DNA from: JAUSEW01 sp964414015
Lineage (GTDB): Bacteria; Patescibacteriota; Microgenomatia; Levybacterales; UBA12049
DNA length: 39,688 bases
Reading direction: 5' to 3'
Assembly: GCA_964414015.1 (NCBI GenBank)
Contig: CAYPUE010000003.1
Coordinates: 1 to 39,688 of the forward strand
Below are positions 1 to 6,601 of the stretch, piece after piece. The notes under the pieces are model-generated. The model saw only the letters and a list, made by a program, of their open reading frames with translations. It made no database searches and had not been told where the DNA came from. Positions within the stretch are counted from its first letter, which is position 1; every line of letters starts with the position of its first letter. The translations under genes and the position numbers were made by a program.

Positions 1-35
1 AATAAAAAAGCAATTAGGGCAATTTTTGCCTTCAT
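1..35 (-). CDS. Start of an unidentified gene, cut by window edge
   Basis: An ATG at position 35 opens a frame to the window edge. Its eleven complete codons read MKAKIALIAFL, which looks like the start of a signal peptide or membrane anchor. It lies 9 nt behind the stop of the M23 peptidase gene on the same strand, so it is probably the next gene of that operon. A secreted or membrane protein is a reasonable guess, but the family cannot be seen. Confidence 0.35.
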   Translation of the reverse strand, partial: MKAKIALIAFL

Positions 36-44
36 TTATTAAAA

Positions 45-1217
45 TTAATTAGCTACCGTATGTAAATACCAGGTAACCAACCCGTTATCATGAATAATCT
101 TACTGTAGTAAAGTTTGCCATTTGAACAGCTATATGATCCGCCGTAAAGCTTGCCTGCTTTTACAGCTTTTACTATTGATGATCCAGAGTCCATATCAAT
201 TCCCGTATGAACTCCACCTGAATAAAAGTTTTGAGCAAATCCGTGAGAACCATATCCCTGATAAATAGTCACAGGCTCATTTAGTGGCCACGGTAATTCT
301 CCTGAAGGATTAATTGTTCCGTAATAACTGTAGCTATTAGATCCGTAATCGTATGAAAAATTAGCTGGTCTTAAATAGTTATTGGGATTTTGGACTGATC
401 CGTCTTTTTGAACTTCAAAATGCAAGTGAGCCCCTAATGAGCATCCGGGACTAACACCATAGGAGGCTATAAAACCAATAGTATCGCCCTGATTAACGTC
501 TCGCAAATATTTGTCTACTCCTCCGCCAAAAACTATAGCCTGTTCAGCTTTAGCTTGATCAAGAAGCTGTTGGTAGGTTGTCTCGTCAGCTTGCGTTGCG
601 ATAAGAAGCTGTTGTTTTGCAACCTTTTGCTGTTCTAAGTTTTTACTGTAAGTTTCAAGCTGCAATTTTAGTGTTTCAATTTTTCTCTTCTTTTCTTCAA
701 AAATTTCTTTCTGATTGGCATAATCATTTTTCGCTTGTTGAGTATTATAAATAAGAGTCTTATCGTGCTGTTGAGCAATTTTTAAATAGTTAAGTCTGGA
801 AAAGAAATTAGAAACACTATCCGATGTTAAAAGAATCTGTAAAGGCTGTATTCTGCCAACTTCATAAGTAGCAACAATTCTGTTTGCCAATACGCCGGCA
901 AGCGTATCTAAAGTTTTTGCAAGAGTGTCTATCTTTTTCGTAGCGGTATCTATATCAAGAACTAAATCTGAAATCTGCTGTTTGGTATCTTCAATTTTGT
1001 ACTCTGTAAGTCTTATCTGATTATCAAAAACTGCAATTTGGGACGAAAGAGTTTTCTTCTGACTTTGAAGATCTTTAGTTTTGTTTTCTAGGCAAGTTAT
1101 TTTTTGCTGTAAATTAGATATATCCTGACACTCTAAAGCTTGAGCAAATGTTCCTTTATTTCTAAAAATAAATAGATATATCAGAAGAAAAAGCAGAAGC
1201 AATATTTTTTTTGTCAT
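45..1217 (-). CDS. EnvC-like murein hydrolase with circularly permuted M23 domain
   Basis: 390 residues. A hydrophobic anchor (about residues 5-19) is followed by a long coiled coil (about 30-228), the layout of EnvC-type activators that work with FtsEX outside the membrane. The C-terminal part carries the M23/LytM signatures in swapped order. The block that normally ends the domain (GAHLHFEV, H264 and H266, then NPNNYL) comes first. The block that normally starts it (PWPLNEPVTIYQGYG, then HTGIDM with H337 and D341, and YLH with H386) comes last, and the protein stops four residues after that YLH. All expected zinc-site residues are present, so an active enzyme is likely. It lies 11 nt downstream of ftsX, which supports a role in FtsEX-controlled peptidoglycan cleavage at division. 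Substrate and activity are inferred. Confidence 0.85.
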   Translation of the reverse strand: MTKKILLLLFLLIYLFIFRNKGTFAQALECQDISNLQQKITCLENKTKDLQSQKKTLSSQIAVFDNQIRLTEYKIEDTKQQISDLVLDIDTATKKIDTLAKTLDTLAGVLANRIVATYEVGRIQPLQILLTSDSVSNFFSRLNYLKIAQQHDKTLIYNTQQAKNDYANQKEIFEEKKRKIETLKLQLETYSKNLEQQKVAKQQLLIATQADETTYQQLLDQAKAEQAIVFGGGVDKYLRDVNQGDTIGFIASYGVSPGCSLGAHLHFEVQKDGSVQNPNNYLRPANFSYDYGSNSYSYYGTINPSGELPWPLNEPVTIYQGYGSHGFAQNFYSGGVHTGIDMDSGSSIVKAVKAGKLYGGSYSCSNGKLYYSKIIHDNGLVTWYLHTVAN

Positions 1218-1228
1218 AAAAAAACATA

Positions 1229-2095
1229 CTATTTTAGATATCTTAATACTGCCAGGAAACTGGAAAATGCTCCCAGTATGCCTGCAAGGATAAATTCAGC
1301 TAAAAGAAGTTCTCCGAAGAACAATAAAGGAACAGGGAAAATCGGAATTCCTTTTAGGAATGATGCTAGAAAAGGCGCAAAGTACAAAAGAGCTCCTGCT
1401 GCTATTGCCCAGCCTATAAAGGCGCCTACGAATCCGTAGAATATCCCCTCAAGTATAAAAGGCCAGCGAATATACCAATTCGTAGCGCCGATAAGTCTCA
1501 TTATCTCTATATCTTCTTTTTTTTGAGAAACTTTAATCCCAATAACGGTTGCCATAATGAAAACCGATACAAGAGAAAGAACAATAACCAAAGCCAATCC
1601 AACTTTTCTTAATGCGCTTGTCCAGGATGTTAAGGTTGAGACAACGTCTTTTTGAAAAATTACTTCTTGAATTAGAGACGAACTCTTCAAGGTTTGGTAA
1701 ACATTTTCTAAATCTGCTATTTGAACCGTTGAAATTTCTAATGATGCGGGTAAAATATCCGCAGTAACCAGATCCAAAAGCAATGGGTCATTTTTGTTTT
1801 GTTCTTGATAAATTTTAAGTGCCTCTTCTTTGGATACGAATTTAACGCTGGCAATACTTTCCGTACTCCTAAGTTTTGTTTCTAAATCATTTATATCACT
1901 TTGTTTGGTATCGTTTTTGAAAAATGCGGTCACTTGAGGTTTTGATTCAAAATAACTAATCGCTTTTGCGGACCCAAAAATCAGAAAAGTTAAAAAAGAA
2001 ACTGCAAGGAAAGTTAGCATCATAACCATAATTGCAGCTAATGCTTGATATGGAGACCGCCTGATATTATGCCATACGGTTTTTAAAGTTTTCAT
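1229..2095 (-). CDS. ftsX: Cell division protein FtsX
   Basis: 288 residues, the usual FtsX length. There is a first membrane helix at about 20-42, an extracellular domain of about 130 residues (50-160), then three helices in the C-terminal half (about 165-187, 212-240 and 255-282). The motif EIMRLIGATNWYIRWPFILE is the conserved FtsX segment after the second helix. FtsX is the membrane partner of the FtsE ATPase and passes ATP-driven movement to peptidoglycan hydrolases. Its start codon overlaps the ftsE stop (ATGA), so translation is probably coupled. The adjacent M23 coiled-coil protein is the likely partner. Confidence 0.95.
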   Translation of the reverse strand: MKTLKTVWHNIRRSPYQALAAIMVMMLTFLAVSFLTFLIFGSAKAISYFESKPQVTAFFKNDTKQSDINDLETKLRSTESIASVKFVSKEEALKIYQEQNKNDPLLLDLVTADILPASLEISTVQIADLENVYQTLKSSSLIQEVIFQKDVVSTLTSWTSALRKVGLALVIVLSLVSVFIMATVIGIKVSQKKEDIEIMRLIGATNWYIRWPFILEGIFYGFVGAFIGWAIAAGALLYFAPFLASFLKGIPIFPVPLLFFGELLLAEFILAGILGAFSSFLAVLRYLK

Positions 2096-2805
2096 AGATT
2101 CTTTTCTTTTATTTTTTTCTTTTTCACTTGTCCTGAGCTTGTCGAAGGATCGTCCCCAATCAGATGGCCTTTATCAAGGCTTACTACTCTTTTTGCCAGA
2201 TTATTTATAAATTCCGCGTTATGAGTAGCCATAATTACGGTTGTACCCTTCTGGTTAATAGCGGATAAAAGCTTTACTATTTCCCAAGAAGTATTCGCAT
2301 CCAGATTTCCTGTCGGCTCATCTGCCAAAATGATATCAGGGGACAACGCCAGTGCCCTTGCAATTGCTACTCTTTGCAACTCCCCTCCTGATAATTGTAT
2401 AGGAAATTTTTCTTTATGTTCCAAAAGGCCAACTTGGTCCAGAACTTCTTCTATTCTGTTTCTTGCCTGTAGCGTATTTATACCCCCTATTTCCATTGGC
2501 AAGGCAATATTTTCAAAAATCGTTCTATCTAATAAAAGTTTTAAGTCTTGAAAAACAACGCCTATTTTTTTCCGAAGGTGTGGGATTTTATGCTTAGGCA
2601 ATTTTGTCACATCCCAATCGTTAACTATAATTGTTCCATCCGTTGGCAAAAGCTCTCTTGTTATCAGTCTAAAAATAGTCGTTTTACCCGAACCTGAAGG
2701 TCCAACCAAAAATACAAATTCTCCATTTTCAATGGTTAAGTTTATGGAGGAAAGAGCTAAAGTTCCGGTACCGAATTTTTTTGAAACCTTATCAAGTTTT
2801 ATCAT
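2092..2805 (-). CDS. ftsE: Cell division ATP-binding protein FtsE
   Basis: 237 residues. An ABC ATPase with Walker A GPSGSGKT (35-42), Q-loop VVFQD, signature LSGGELQR (138-145), Walker B IILADE (158-163) and H-loop ATHN (193-196). It lies directly upstream of ftsX with a 4-nt overlap. The C-terminus carries a tail from about residue 217 that is not part of the FtsE fold. It contains PSTSSGQ, encoded by a 20-nt repeat also found inside the CoA-synthesis gene at 21874-21893, followed by a lysine-rich end. The stop codon is TGA, which confirms UGA as a stop in this genome. No SD is visible before its ATG. Confidence 0.96.
   Translation of the reverse strand: MIKLDKVSKKFGTGTLALSSINLTIENGEFVFLVGPSGSGKTTIFRLITRELLPTDGTIIVNDWDVTKLPKHKIPHLRKKIGVVFQDLKLLLDRTIFENIALPMEIGGINTLQARNRIEEVLDQVGLLEHKEKFPIQLSGGELQRVAIARALALSPDIILADEPTGNLDANTSWEIVKLLSAINQKGTTVIMATHNAEFINNLAKRVVSLDKGHLIGDDPSTSSGQVKKKKIKEKNL
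2131..2150 (-). repeat. Intragenic 20-nt repeat (ATCCTTCGACAAGCTCAGGA), copy 1
   Basis: Minus-strand sequence ATCCTTCGACAAGCTCAGGA inside the 3' end of ftsE. An identical 20-mer lies at 21874-21893 in an unrelated gene. It is read in the same frame in both (encoding PSTSSG) and adds codons to the non-conserved tail here. Confidence 0.9.
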
Positions 2806-2817
2806 CTGTCGAATGGA

Positions 2818-3288
2818 TCATTGGAGAATTTCTACTCTGCCTACATCCATAAGCCAACCCGCATGTTTAGCAGTTTGAGTTTCTCCCCAAACTTTAACTT
2901 TCTTTCCTACGACCAAAGAAAGATCTACTATGGAAGATGTTAGATAAACATTTTGACTATCTCCTCCCGGTCTTACTAAATGATATGCTCCTTCTCCGTC
3001 TATCCCTCCACCCAAAAGTTTACCTTCTGCCACATCTTTAAATGTCTTCGTATCATTAGACCCCATGATCTTTCCGCCTGTTGATCCTTTCGTAAGGCTT
3101 ACCGTTTCTCCTCCGACAGAAACTTGCCCTTTTTGACTGACAAGATATCCTGTGCCAACACCCAAAACTGCAACAACTAGTAAAATAGCAATTAACTTCT
3201 TTGAAAAAATAGGAGATTCGTTTTGCTCCATGTCGTGCATCACCGGCACTTCTGTAGTATTTAAAGCTTCTGTATTTTCATTTTCCAA
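2818..3288 (-). CDS. Membrane-anchored protein of unknown function
   Basis: 156 residues. An acidic N-terminus (about 1-28) is followed by one membrane helix (about 30-48) and an extracytoplasmic domain. The last 60 residues (from about YHLVRPG to GRVEIL) look like a small beta-barrel, with VVGKKVKVWGE resembling an OB-type turn; this is only a fold guess. The start is TTG at 3288, chosen because a good SD (GAGGGGTGA, 3296-3304) lies 7 nt before it. A possible promoter, TTGTAA-17-TTTACT, lies further upstream. It sits 12 nt before ftsE on the same strand, so it is probably co-transcribed with ftsEX. Confidence 0.75.
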   Translation of the reverse strand: MENENTEALNTTEVPVMHDMEQNESPIFSKKLIAILLVVAVLGVGTGYLVSQKGQVSVGGETVSLTKGSTGGKIMGSNDTKTFKDVAEGKLLGGGIDGEGAYHLVRPGGDSQNVYLTSSIVDLSLVVGKKVKVWGETQTAKHAGWLMDVGRVEILQ

Positions 3289-3344
3289 GTTAATATCACC
3301 CCTCTACTAGTAAAGCACAATCTGCGTCTTTTTACAACCCCCGC

Positions 3345-4349
3345 TTAGGATAATTTTCTTAGCTCTTCATCTATAAACCCCTCTATTTCTCCATTTAGGA
3401 TAGCCTCTGTGTTTGTTGTTTCAAAACCCGTACGTAAATCTTTCACCATATGGTAAGGATGCAAGACATAAGAACGAATTTGATTGCCCCATCCGGGTAC
3501 TTTATATCCGCCTTTCAAATGCTCCTCTTCTTTTTTGCGCTTTTCTTCCTCCAGAACCCAAAGTTTTGCCCTTAAAATCTTTAAAGCGTTTTCACGATTT
3601 TGGCCTTGATAACGCTCTGCATGTGCAGTAACAACTATACTTGTTGGTTTGTGTTTTAAACGAACTGCCGTAGAAACTTTATTGACGTTTTGCCCGCCAT
3701 GCCCTCCGGCTCTAAAAAATTCCCACTCAAGATCTTCATCTTGCATCTTCAGCTCTTCTTCCTTAACGTCAGGCAATACTTCAACTAACGCAAATGACGT
3801 TTGTCTTAGATGATCCGCATTAAAAGGAGAGAGTCTGACCAAACGATGGACCCCTGCTTCACCTTTTAAATAACCATAGGCATATTTTCCGCTGACAGTC
3901 AAAATAACATTTTTTAAACCCGCTTCTTCTCCTAAAGTTTCCTCAATTGCTTCATATTTCCAGTTTTTCCTATCAAAAAAGCGGGAATACATTCTATACA
4001 ACATCTGTGTCCAATCCATCGCGTCCACTCCCCCCTGCCCTGCATGAATTGAAATGATTGCGGAGCCTTGATCGTATGGACCGGATAAATAAAGTACAAT
4101 CTCCAAATCCTTAAGTAATTTACCCGCTTCTTCATATTGACCACTATCTGTCAGATCTTTAAGTTTTTCCGCTTTTTGAATTTCCTCCTGCAAAACCGAT
4201 AATTCCTTCATTTTATCCGAAGCTTCTTTGTGGTTTTGCCAAAATGAAGAATTTACGCTTTGAACCTCAATCTCTCTTATCTTTTTTCTCTTCTCGTCTA
4301 TTTTTAATTTTTCCAAAACTTGATTAGCCTGATCTTTTATATTATCCAT
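3345..4349 (-). CDS. prfB: Peptide chain release factor 2
   Basis: About 334 residues from the ATG at 4349. An in-frame ATG at 4373 overlaps the preceding gene, while 4349 sits 5 nt behind a TAAAAT box and matches the usual RF2 N-terminus better. The peptidyl-hydrolysis motif GGQ is in the segment RAGGHGGQNVNK, and the stop-codon-reading tripeptide is SPF in RLSPFNADH, which marks an RF2 that reads UGA and UAA. The reading frame runs without a break through the N-terminal region where many bacteria carry the programmed UGA frameshift (here about EKLKIDEKRK), so that autoregulation is absent. Confidence 0.93.
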   Translation of the reverse strand: MDNIKDQANQVLEKLKIDEKRKKIREIEVQSVNSSFWQNHKEASDKMKELSVLQEEIQKAEKLKDLTDSGQYEEAGKLLKDLEIVLYLSGPYDQGSAIISIHAGQGGVDAMDWTQMLYRMYSRFFDRKNWKYEAIEETLGEEAGLKNVILTVSGKYAYGYLKGEAGVHRLVRLSPFNADHLRQTSFALVEVLPDVKEEELKMQDEDLEWEFFRAGGHGGQNVNKVSTAVRLKHKPTSIVVTAHAERYQGQNRENALKILRAKLWVLEEEKRKKEEEHLKGGYKVPGWGNQIRSYVLHPYHMVKDLRTGFETTNTEAILNGEIEGFIDEELRKLS

Positions 4350-4357
4350 AAATAATT

Positions 4358-4777
4358 TTATAAACCGCTGCATATTTTGGTGCAGACATCTTTTGCTTGG
4401 TTTTTTGGATAATCCTGCAAAGACTGCAAATCCTCAATTATTTTTTTTACTTGCGGGGAGGAGGATGCCACATCGGCAATATTGAGATTGTTTGCTTCTT
4501 GCTGTATAGCATTAATTTTGTCTTGAATAATTTTCTGAACAGGCAAATTAATTGCAGGCGGATTAGTTTTCGTAGTTTTAACGCCTAAATCTTCTTCTGT
4601 TGTGGCTCCTTTAACGCCTTGAAGAGCGCTAACGATGGAAGATGCGTTGGGAATACTGTTTTTTCCTAAAACAAAATTTTTTGCCCCGTATGCACCGGCT
4701 AATAATAGTATTATTACAAAAAGGGCAAGGAAAATTCTTTTTTTATTCCACGACTCTTCCGGTTCCAATTTCTCCAT
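4358..4777 (-). CDS. Small single-pass membrane protein, unknown
   Basis: 139 residues: a charged N-terminus, one membrane helix (about 15-33), then a soluble part with a helical segment (VQKIIQDKINAIQQEANNL) and two cysteines near the end (CTKIC). I recognise no family. It lies directly upstream of prfB. The start is supported by an extended -10 box (TGTTAAAAT) exactly 6 nt before the ATG and by the lack of an SD, so the transcript may begin at the start codon. Confidence 0.7.
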   Translation of the reverse strand: MEKLEPEESWNKKRIFLALFVIILLLAGAYGAKNFVLGKNSIPNASSIVSALQGVKGATTEEDLGVKTTKTNPPAINLPVQKIIQDKINAIQQEANNLNIADVASSSPQVKKIIEDLQSLQDYPKNQAKDVCTKICSGL

Positions 4778-4781
4778 GAGC

Positions 4782-4973
4782 TTATTTTAACATATATCTT
4801 ATGCCTCTTTTTGCGTATGGATAAGTTGTAGCATAAAAAACTCCAAACATAANNNNNNNNNNNNNNNNNNNNNNNNNNNNNNNNNNNNNNNNNNNNNNNN
4901 NNNNNNNNNNNNNNNNNNNNNNNNNNNNNNNNNNNNNNNNNNNNNNNNNNNNCGCTATTAAACCCATCCACAT
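4782..4973 (-). CDS. Short gene interrupted by a scaffold gap
   Basis: On one side of the 100-N gap a frame starts with MWMGLIA (ATG at 4973, TAAATT box 6 nt upstream). On the other side a frame in register ends MFGVFYATTYPYAKRGIRYMLK-like, with TAA at 4782-4784. They are probably the two ends of one gene, but the gap length is unknown and they could belong to two genes. No family is recognisable. The stop overlaps the promoter of the following gene. Confidence 0.35.
   Translation of the reverse strand: MWMGLIAXXXXXXXXXXXXXXXXXXXXXXXXXXXXXXXXXXMFGVFYATTYPYAKRGIRYMLK
4784..4792 (-). promoter_or_regulatory. Extended -10 (TGTTAAAAT), 6 nt before ATG 4777
   Basis: TG-T-TAAAAT with a 6-nt spacer (aagctc) to the ATG. 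With the usual spacing the transcript would start at or next to the A of the start codon. Confidence 0.55.
4853..4952. other. Scaffold gap (100 N)
   Basis: Run of exactly 100 N. It is probably a placeholder, because gaps of the same size elsewhere in this window replace more than 100 bases. Confidence 0.95.
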
Positions 4974-4990
4974 ATAATTAATTTAAAACG

Positions 4991-4999
4991 TGGTACAAT
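4991..4999 (+). promoter_or_regulatory. Extended -10 (TGGTACAAT), 6 nt before ATG 5006
   Basis: TG-G-TACAAT followed by exactly 6 nt and the ATG of the MazG-like gene. No SD lies in between, so a leaderless mRNA is predicted. Confidence 0.6.
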
Positions 5000-5005
5000 A
5001 ATAGC

Positions 5006-5341
5006 ATGAACTTAAAAACCCTTCAAGGAAAAATAAAACTTCTCAATGAAAAAATAAGACCCCAGTATAAACTTTATTCTCAGAAAGAAAAAGAAATCTT
5101 AACCAAAACAGTAAAACTTAACGAAGAGGTGGGAGAATTGTGCAATGATATTCTGTCTATCCTCAAATTGCAAAGACGGGCGAAATTAGAAAAATTCGAC
5201 AAGAGAAATATTTACCAGGAATTCGCAGATGTTGTTATTACCACTATTCAATTGGCTGTTGCCGCAGGAGTTGATGTGGAAAGAGCTGTAAACGATAAGC
5301 TTAAAAAAATAGAAGAAAAATATTTAAAAAACTCAAATTAA
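5006..5341 (+). CDS. MazG-like NTP pyrophosphohydrolase
   Basis: 111 residues, all-helical. It carries the MazG-type metal-binding pattern: E41-x2-E44 in EEVGEL and E72-x2-D75 in EFADVV, separated by 27 residues, as expected for Mg-dependent NTP pyrophosphohydrolases. Proteins of this kind hydrolyse (d)NTPs to monophosphates and are thought to clean damaged or excess nucleotides. It is a single-domain form. It is a lone plus-strand gene between minus-strand genes, with its own extended -10 box. Its last 4 nt overlap the end of the convergent gene at 5338. Confidence 0.8.
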   Translation: MNLKTLQGKIKLLNEKIRPQYKLYSQKEKEILTKTVKLNEEVGELCNDILSILKLQRRAKLEKFDKRNIYQEFADVVITTIQLAVAAGVDVERAVNDKLKKIEEKYLKNSN

Positions 5342-5673
5342 ATTTTTCGCTTGGATTTGACTCTTTCAATATCTTTATATAGTTCATCTTTCAGCTCCTC
5401 TGCTGCTTTTCTTATTTTTTCTTCTATATTATTTATCTTCTTTTTTAAATGCTCCCAAATTTTATCATGATTATTAGTAGATAAATGCGTTAAGAAAATC
5501 TTTTTATCCTCTTCCGAAAGTTCCGATAAGATTACATCCAAAATCACATTATGCATTGTTGCTTCCATAAGAGATATTAAATGTATTCTTTCGTCTTTGG
5601 ACAAATCCATATTTCCTAACTCAAGGCTAATAGATGATGTCTCAATGATATGGCTGTAAAAATGCTTTCCCAT
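5338..5673 (-). CDS. Conserved-looking helical protein, unknown
   Basis: 111 residues from the ATG at 5673. A longer frame to 5766 runs into the preceding gene and is not needed, since TATAAT lies 9 nt before 5673. The protein is helical: a central segment, LMEATMHNVILDVILSELSE, is followed by DKKIFLTHL and a charged C-terminal coiled coil (NNIEEKIRKAAEELKDEL). It resembles small uncharacterised proteins seen in candidate-phyla bacteria (DUF5663-like in feel); this is a weak recollection, not a domain assignment. No function can be given. Confidence 0.65.
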   Translation of the reverse strand: MGKHFYSHIIETSSISLELGNMDLSKDERIHLISLMEATMHNVILDVILSELSEEDKKIFLTHLSTNNHDKIWEHLKKKINNIEEKIRKAAEELKDELYKDIERVKSKRKI

Positions 5674-5682
5674 ATTTAATTT

Positions 5683-5688
5683 ATTATA
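5683..5688 (-). promoter_or_regulatory. -10 box TATAAT before ATG 5673
   Basis: A perfect TATAAT 9 nt upstream of the ATG. No SD is present. It overlaps the 3' end of the preceding gene. Confidence 0.5.
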
Positions 5689-6562
5689 GCGCAATTGGAC
5701 CCAAAGCAACTTTGTCTTGCGGATCATCAATAAGAAAATAAAGCACCGGCCCTCTTTTTGATCCATCTTCTCTTTCTAAATAGTTCATTACCTCCGGCGA
5801 TCCGCCCAAATGTTTCCCTGTCCATTGCGACGGGCCTGCATCACCTACTACTGCCACAACTGCCTTGCCGTTCTGGGGATTTATAACTAACATTTTTCTA
5901 TACTTAAAAAAATCTCTATACTCTGCAAATCTTTGATTGAAATCAGGAATTAAAAATGTCTGGACTGCTATATAATATTTTTCTCTTAATTTATCTTTTT
6001 CTGTTAATTGTCCTTGTGAAGGTGAGAAATAGCCCCATGCCCCAAGTCCCGGCGCCATACCGTAAGACCAATATTTTTTAGCATCTTCGTTGTTATCGAA
6101 ATGCGAAGACATCGTATCGCCTGGATAAACTGCCAAGTGTTGTTCCTGACCGATTATTCCATAGCTTCTATTAAGTCTCTTCCCATCCAGTTCGGATGCA
6201 ACTTTAAGTCCAAAACTGCGTGATAAAATTTCAGAAATTTTCTGTTCTTGATCATAAGTTAAAGGAATAGCTTCTGAAGGCAGAACATGCGAAAGATCAG
6301 AAACCAAAAAAACATTTTTATTTATATTAGGCGCTTGCGCATTTACAATAGACGGAATTGCAGAGGCAATTTTTGGTAAAGACTGCGAACCTAAAAGAAA
6401 TAATCCCGCAAGAGAACTCAAAGCAAATCGTTTTGTATTATCAATTACCCAACTAAGCGCATTTCCATGCTTAATCCAAAGTTTTTCCTGTAAACTTTTG
6501 TGTCTGGCTGTCCATTTATCTTTTAAATGTTCGTAATGGGGTTTTGTATTATGGGAGAACAT
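5684..6562 (-). CDS. Exported protein, possible double-psi beta-barrel domain
   Basis: 292 residues. A basic N-terminus (1-42) and a membrane or signal segment at about 46-62 (FALSSLAGLFLLGSQSL) are followed by an extracytoplasmic part. It contains YPGDTMSSH, GLGAWGYFSPSQ and, near the end, VVAVVGDAGPSQWTGKHLGG with SPEVMNYL. That last segment resembles the VxVxDxGP...G...DLS motif of double-psi barrels (RlpA and related cell-wall proteins). The resemblance is by eye only. A cell-wall-related role fits the neighbouring division genes but is not shown. Confidence 0.6.
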   Translation of the reverse strand: MFSHNTKPHYEHLKDKWTARHKSLQEKLWIKHGNALSWVIDNTKRFALSSLAGLFLLGSQSLPKIASAIPSIVNAQAPNINKNVFLVSDLSHVLPSEAIPLTYDQEQKISEILSRSFGLKVASELDGKRLNRSYGIIGQEQHLAVYPGDTMSSHFDNNEDAKKYWSYGMAPGLGAWGYFSPSQGQLTEKDKLREKYYIAVQTFLIPDFNQRFAEYRDFFKYRKMLVINPQNGKAVVAVVGDAGPSQWTGKHLGGSPEVMNYLEREDGSKRGPVLYFLIDDPQDKVALGPIAL

Positions 6563-6572
6563 ACTCTATTTA

Positions 6573-6601
6573 ATAGTAGATAAATATAAGAGTTAAATCA
6601 A
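6573..6601 (-). promoter_or_regulatory. Promoter TTGATT-17-TACTAT before ATG 6562
   Basis: The -35 TTGATT (6596-6601) and -10 TACTAT (6573-6578) are 17 nt apart, with the ATG 10 nt after the -10. A very short leader is predicted. Confidence 0.5.

Noticed and set aside
2092..2094. Possible UGA-to-glycine recoding as in some candidate phyla
   Set aside because: ftsE and the gene at 25799 end in TGA at normal positions, and an RF2 with SPF is encoded here.
4296..4349. Programmed UGA frameshift site in prfB
   Set aside because: The frame is continuous through the region aligned with the usual frameshift; no in-frame UGA.
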